From Ferruginibacter sp. (GTDB lineage: Bacteria; Bacteroidota; Bacteroidia; Chitinophagales; Chitinophagaceae): 64,000 nucleotides of DNA. The notes beneath the pieces were generated by a model, which had not been told where the DNA came from, made no database searches, and saw only the letters and a program-made list of their open reading frames with translations. The position numbers and the translations under genes were made by a program. Position 1 is the stretch's first letter. Each line of letters starts with the position of its first letter. Of the stretch, positions 60,472-64,000 are shown one piece after another. The stretch is from assembly GCA_017983695.1 (NCBI GenBank), contig JAGOAX010000005.1:62001-126000 (forward strand), given 5' to 3'.

Positions 60472-62886
60472 ATGAAAAAGTATTTTTTATTAAGCAGCAG
60501 TGTAATACTGTTTGTACTTGCTGCAAATGCAAGCGACCTTTTAACTCCTTTACCAAAAACAATATTAAAAGGCAATTTTTCAGGAAAAATAACTGATGTA
60601 AAAACAGGGAAGCCTGTTGCTGCAGCCACCATATATATTACCGATGTAAAAATCGGTTCAGCATCAGATAATGAAGGAAATTTTATTATTAAAAATATTC
60701 CCGATGGAAACCACCTGGTTGAAATCTCTCATGTTGGCTATACTACTATTGCAGAAAGCGTAAACATCAGCGGTGATACAAAAAAGGATTTTATACTAAC
60801 CGAATCTGTGGTAGAGAACAATGCTGTTATTGTAACAGGTGTAAGCGGTGCCACGCAGTTAAAAAAAGTTCCGTTTGCAATTACAGTTTTACGCCGGCAG
60901 GATTTTTTTCAAAATACGTCTACTAATATTATTGAATCGCTGACAAAGATCGGTGGTGTGTCCACTTTATCTACCGGGCCAGCTATTTCCAAGCCTGTTA
61001 TACGTGGGTTAAGTTATAACCGTGTATTAACCGTTAACGATGGTGTACGGCAGGAAGGGCAGCAATGGGGAGATGAGCATGGTATAGAAGTGGATGAAGC
61101 CAGTGTAAGTAAAATTGAATTATTAAAAGGCCCGGCCTCTATTATTTACGGCAGCGATGCCATGGCTGGTGTGGTAAATATTATTACCAATGTGCCGGTG
61201 CAGAACAATACCATTAAAGCAAACTTCAGCAGCAATGTGCAAACCAATAACAAGCTACGGACATTGAATGCAAATATTGGTGGTAATAAAAACGGTTTTA
61301 ACTGGAACTTATACAGCAGTAATAAAGCCGCCGCCGATTACAGGAATAAGTATGATGGGTACGTGTACAATTCAAAATTTAATGAACACAATATTGGTGG
61401 GTATGCAGGTATAAATGGCGATTGGGGTTATAGCCATTTGCTGGTAAGCAATTTTAATTTAAAAGCAGGATTAGTAGAAGGAGAAAGAGATATTGACGGA
61501 TATTTTATTAAGCCGGTTGCTGGTGGCGGCGAAACAAGAGCCACTGATGCCGACTTTAAAAGTACCACACCGCAAATTCCTTATCAGCATATCAGGCATT
61601 TTAAAATTGCTGCTGATAACAATATTAAAATTGGAAAAGACCATTTAACTTTTAACATAGGGTTTCAACAAAACCAACGGGAAGAATTTGGCAATATTGA
61701 TGATTTGAATGAACGGGCTTTATATTTTGATTTAAAAACGGTGACTTATACGGCGCAGTATCATTTAGCAGAAAAGAAGGGATGGAAAACATCAATTGGT
61801 GTAAACGGAATGCAACAGGGTAACACCAACAAAGGGATAGAGCAATTAATTCCTGATTACAATTTATTCGACTTTGGCACTTATGCCTATACAAAAAAAG
61901 AAATTAAAAAGATAACCATCAGCGGCGGTGTACGGTACGATACCAGGAATATTGATGTTAAAAACTTACTGGATGGCAATGCAATAAAAGGTACTGGATT
62001 TAAAAAATCTTTTTCCAATATTTCTGGCAGTATCGGCCTTGCTGCGCAGGCAACCGATAAACTGAATTTTAAATTAAATATCGCAAGAGGATTCAGAGCC
62101 CCAAGCATTCCGGAACTGGCAAGCAATGGTGCACATGAAGGAACAAACCGGTACGAATACGGAGATGCCGGATTAAAAAGTGAGACCAGTTTGCAATTTG
62201 ATGGTGGCTTTGATTACAGTGCAGAGCATTTATCAATAGGCATCTCTTCTTTTTACAACAGCTTCAGCAATTTTATTTTTTACAACAAGCTTGAAGCAGC
62301 AGGCGGTGGCGATAGTTTAGTAAATGTAAATGGAGATATCATTCCGGCTTTTAAATTCAACCAACGCAAAGCTTCATTGGCAGGCTTTGAGGCCAAGCTG
62401 GATATTCATCCGCATCCGCTTGACTGGTTACATATTGAAAACAGTTTTTCTTTTGTAAGCGGAAAATTTGCTGCAGCCCTTGATGGTTCTAAAAATATTC
62501 CCTTTATACCTGCGCCAAAATTGGTTACAGAATTGAGAAGCAATTTTGATCACTTAAAAGGTGCTGTACATAATTTTTATGTAAAACTGGAACTGGATAA
62601 TACATTTACACAACGCAATATTTTTACTGCTTACGATACTGAAACAAAAACAACAGGCTATTCATTACTGAACCTGGGCGTTGGGGCAGATTTTGTAAAT
62701 AAAAAAGAACAGGCTTTGTTCAGTTTAAGTTTAAGTGCATTAAACATTACAGACGTGGCTTATCAAAATCATTTAAGCCGTTTAAAATATGCTGCAGAAA
62801 ATTTAGCTACCGGCAGAACAGGCGTTTTTAATATGGGAAGAAATTTCAGCATTAAATTAAATGTACCGTTGAGTTTTAAATTTTAA
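60472..62886 (+). CDS. TonB-dependent receptor with carboxypeptidase-regulatory N-domain
   Basis: An 804-residue outer-membrane receptor. It has a signal peptide (MKKYFLLSSSVILFVLAANA) and a CarboxypepD_reg-like domain (about 35-115, GKITDVKTGKPVAAATIYIT and SDNEGNFIIKNIPDGNH). The plug follows (about 125-235, KPVIRGLSYNRVLTVNDGVRQ, IELLKGPASIIYGSDAMAGV), then a 22-strand-type beta-barrel ending in a Phe-terminated strand (NFSIKLNVPLSFKF). Not a SusC-type protein by size and lacking a SusD partner, it resembles metal/siderophore receptors. A Cys/His protein upstream, a Fur-like operator and a downstream PepSY protein support metal uptake. Substrate unknown. Confidence 0.92.
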   Translation: MKKYFLLSSSVILFVLAANASDLLTPLPKTILKGNFSGKITDVKTGKPVAAATIYITDVKIGSASDNEGNFIIKNIPDGNHLVEISHVGYTTIAESVNISGDTKKDFILTESVVENNAVIVTGVSGATQLKKVPFAITVLRRQDFFQNTSTNIIESLTKIGGVSTLSTGPAISKPVIRGLSYNRVLTVNDGVRQEGQQWGDEHGIEVDEASVSKIELLKGPASIIYGSDAMAGVVNIITNVPVQNNTIKANFSSNVQTNNKLRTLNANIGGNKNGFNWNLYSSNKAAADYRNKYDGYVYNSKFNEHNIGGYAGINGDWGYSHLLVSNFNLKAGLVEGERDIDGYFIKPVAGGGETRATDADFKSTTPQIPYQHIRHFKIAADNNIKIGKDHLTFNIGFQQNQREEFGNIDDLNERALYFDLKTVTYTAQYHLAEKKGWKTSIGVNGMQQGNTNKGIEQLIPDYNLFDFGTYAYTKKEIKKITISGGVRYDTRNIDVKNLLDGNAIKGTGFKKSFSNISGSIGLAAQATDKLNFKLNIARGFRAPSIPELASNGAHEGTNRYEYGDAGLKSETSLQFDGGFDYSAEHLSIGISSFYNSFSNFIFYNKLEAAGGGDSLVNVNGDIIPAFKFNQRKASLAGFEAKLDIHPHPLDWLHIENSFSFVSGKFAAALDGSKNIPFIPAPKLVTELRSNFDHLKGAVHNFYVKLELDNTFTQRNIFTAYDTETKTTGYSLLNLGVGADFVNKKEQALFSLSLSALNITDVAYQNHLSRLKYAAENLATGRTGVFNMGRNFSIKLNVPLSFKF

Positions 62887-62912
62887 GCCGACTAACTTCT
62901 AAAAAATACAGC

Positions 62913-62950
62913 AAGGCTGTAAGGTTGCAAAATCTTACAGCTTTACTTTT
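62913..62950 (+). terminator. Terminator hairpin after the TonB receptor gene
   Basis: AAGGCTGTAAG (62913-62923) and CTTACAGCTTT (62934-62944) form a stem with one mismatch and a 10-nt loop, followed by ACTTTTTCTTT. It overlaps the 3' end of the convergent PepSY gene. Confidence 0.7.
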
Positions 62951-64000
62951 TCTTTCCTTCTTCGCTTTAACCAAAGTATAAAACCGGTAATGCTTAACAA
63001 TGCAGATGACAATCCAAATAAGCCATAAATAATTTTAATGCCGGTACCACCATATTTTGCCATATGTAATTGAGAGTTGATAATATCATACCTGTCAGCC
63101 GCAGATATTTCATTGATGAATCTCGTTTGGGCAATTGCACCGCTGCTATCCAAAGCAATTACATCAGCAAATTTTTTGGAATGGATATACCCATTAGTTT
63201 TATTGCTGCCATAAATTGCAGTTTTACCATTTGTATTCTGCGCAAAATAAATAACATAGCCCGTAAAATCAGGGTGCTGTTTTTGCAAACTGTTGTATGC
63301 CGAATCAAAATTAAAAAATAAATTGGGCGAAGGCTTGATGGTATTTACCCAATCATAGCTTTGATAAAATTCTTTTTTAAAAACATAGCGCTGCATCCAG
63401 AAACCGGTAACACCTATCATCAGGTTAAACAGCAAAGCCCATGTGCCAATAAGCTGGTGCAGGTTATTTTTTTTCCATGCTGCCCGTTTAAAAAATAAAA
63501 CAGCAATAATATTTTTCCAGTATAAAATAATTCCTGTTATGATGCTGAGTAAAAAAACTATTGCAAAAAAGCCCAGCAACCACTCCCCTGTTTTACCGGC
63601 ATGAAAAGAACTGTGAAAAGCGGAAAGCCAGCTCATAAAATTATGCTGTACATCTTCGCTGCCGCCACGACTTTTTAAAATTGCGCCAGTTTGCGGATGC
63701 AAAAAAAGCTGTAATGCTTTTGTACCGTTTTTGTAAGATGAATCGTAAACAGTAAAAGAAAATACTTCATGCTCGTTTTGTGCCACAGCGCAATTGCTGA
63801 TAACTGCGTGAGGATATTTTTGTTGAACAAGCCGGTAGCAACTATCTATCGTCAATACTTTTTGAGGAACTTTATTTGGGAGAAGCATTGGTTTTTGAAA
63901 AGCATCCAACCCATCCCTGAAAACCAGCAATGTACCCGACAATGAAAGCAGCAATATAAAAACGCCAATAAATAATCCTGAAATAGAATGTACAGAGATA
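62935..64000 (-). CDS. PepSY-associated transmembrane protein (partial, N-terminus cut off)
   Basis: The minus-strand frame stays open to the window end, so the first residues are missing; about 354 are visible. The start of the visible part (SVHSISGLFIGVFILLLSLS) is the typical first transmembrane helix of the PepSY_TM family (lH..iGl..G). It is followed by a periplasmic PepSY-like region, helices at about residues 130-155 and 185-205 and near the C-terminus (GLSSALLSITGFILWLKRRR). These proteins often accompany siderophore TonB receptors and are thought to act as inner-membrane ferric-siderophore reductases or uptake helpers. Convergent with the receptor gene, with the stop inside the shared terminator. 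Confidence 0.85.
   Translation of the reverse strand, partial: ISVHSISGLFIGVFILLLSLSGTLLVFRDGLDAFQKPMLLPNKVPQKVLTIDSCYRLVQQKYPHAVISNCAVAQNEHEVFSFTVYDSSYKNGTKALQLFLHPQTGAILKSRGGSEDVQHNFMSWLSAFHSSFHAGKTGEWLLGFFAIVFLLSIITGIILYWKNIIAVLFFKRAAWKKNNLHQLIGTWALLFNLMIGVTGFWMQRYVFKKEFYQSYDWVNTIKPSPNLFFNFDSAYNSLQKQHPDFTGYVIYFAQNTNGKTAIYGSNKTNGYIHSKKFADVIALDSSGAIAQTRFINEISAADRYDIINSQLHMAKYGGTGIKIIYGLFGLSSALLSITGFILWLKRRRKEKVKL

Overview
The window reads as chromosome from a member of the Bacteroidota, most likely Chitinophagales/Chitinophagaceae (family-level inference). It is AT-rich, has weak Shine-Dalgarno signals and several promoters of the TTG / TAnnTTTG type. It also carries a TonB receptor with a carboxypeptidase-regulatory N-domain, several TlpA-type thioredoxins, an MG2/plug surface protein and an F1-ATPase beta/epsilon pair away from the other ATPase genes. 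I see no rRNA, tRNA, CRISPR array, prophage or full-length IS element.

Layout. 1-11.4 kb: end of a 3-hydroxyacyl-CoA dehydrogenase gene, an orphan PAS histidine kinase, metG, ppsA, two tandem LD-carboxypeptidases, two paralogous alpha/beta hydrolases and a rhodanese. 11.4-18.6 kb: kup, then an accessory patch with a DUF2971 gene between two attC-like imperfect palindromes, an M28 lipoprotein peptidase and an EcoO109I/PmeII-like restriction-modification pair whose methyltransferase carries its own HTH. 18.8-36.3 kb: a dcw cluster on the minus strand in the order mraZ-rsmH-ftsL-ftsI-murE-mraY-murD-ftsW-murG-murC-ftsQ-ftsA-ftsZ, without murF or ddl, with a three-box MraZ-type operator upstream. 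36.9-48.7 kb: a peptide-export locus. 48.7-52.2 kb: a small coiled-coil membrane protein, a sensor kinase, YqgE and an acyltransferase. 52.3-60 kb: atpC/atpD, an endonuclease/exonuclease/phosphatase protein, and a glycerol operon glpK - carbon-nitrogen hydrolase - glpD - glpF. 60-64 kb: a metal or siderophore uptake set (small Cys/His protein, TonB receptor, PepSY membrane protein cut by the window end).

The most interesting region is 36.9-48.7 kb. Two short genes encode Cys-rich peptides (7 and 6 Cys) behind almost identical 22-residue double-glycine leaders. Around them lie a C39-peptidase ABC exporter, an HlyD-type adaptor, two TlpA-like thioredoxins, a VKOR-thioredoxin fusion whose N-terminal C39-like domain lacks the catalytic Cys, an MG2/TonB-plug protein and a divergent XRE regulator with a 12-C homopolymer near its 3' end. 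The proposed pathway is cleavage and export of the peptides with dedicated disulfide formation. The two precursor genes share duplicated upstream DNA, each is closed by its own terminator, and a perfect palindrome recurs at the VKOR/regulator intergenic region and upstream of precursor 1.

A second theme is a family of short G/C-rich palindromic repeats (about 25-50 nt, core of the CCCCTCC-CAA-GGAGGGG type) between 10 and 48 kb. Many lie inside genes and are translated in frame (ABC exporter twice, VKOR fusion, HlyD, MurC, MurG, hydrolase), or supply the last codons and stop (FtsQ, FtsW, rhodanese, second hydrolase). One copy upstream of precursor 2 is absent from the otherwise identical region upstream of precursor 1, giving an occupied/empty site pair within the window.
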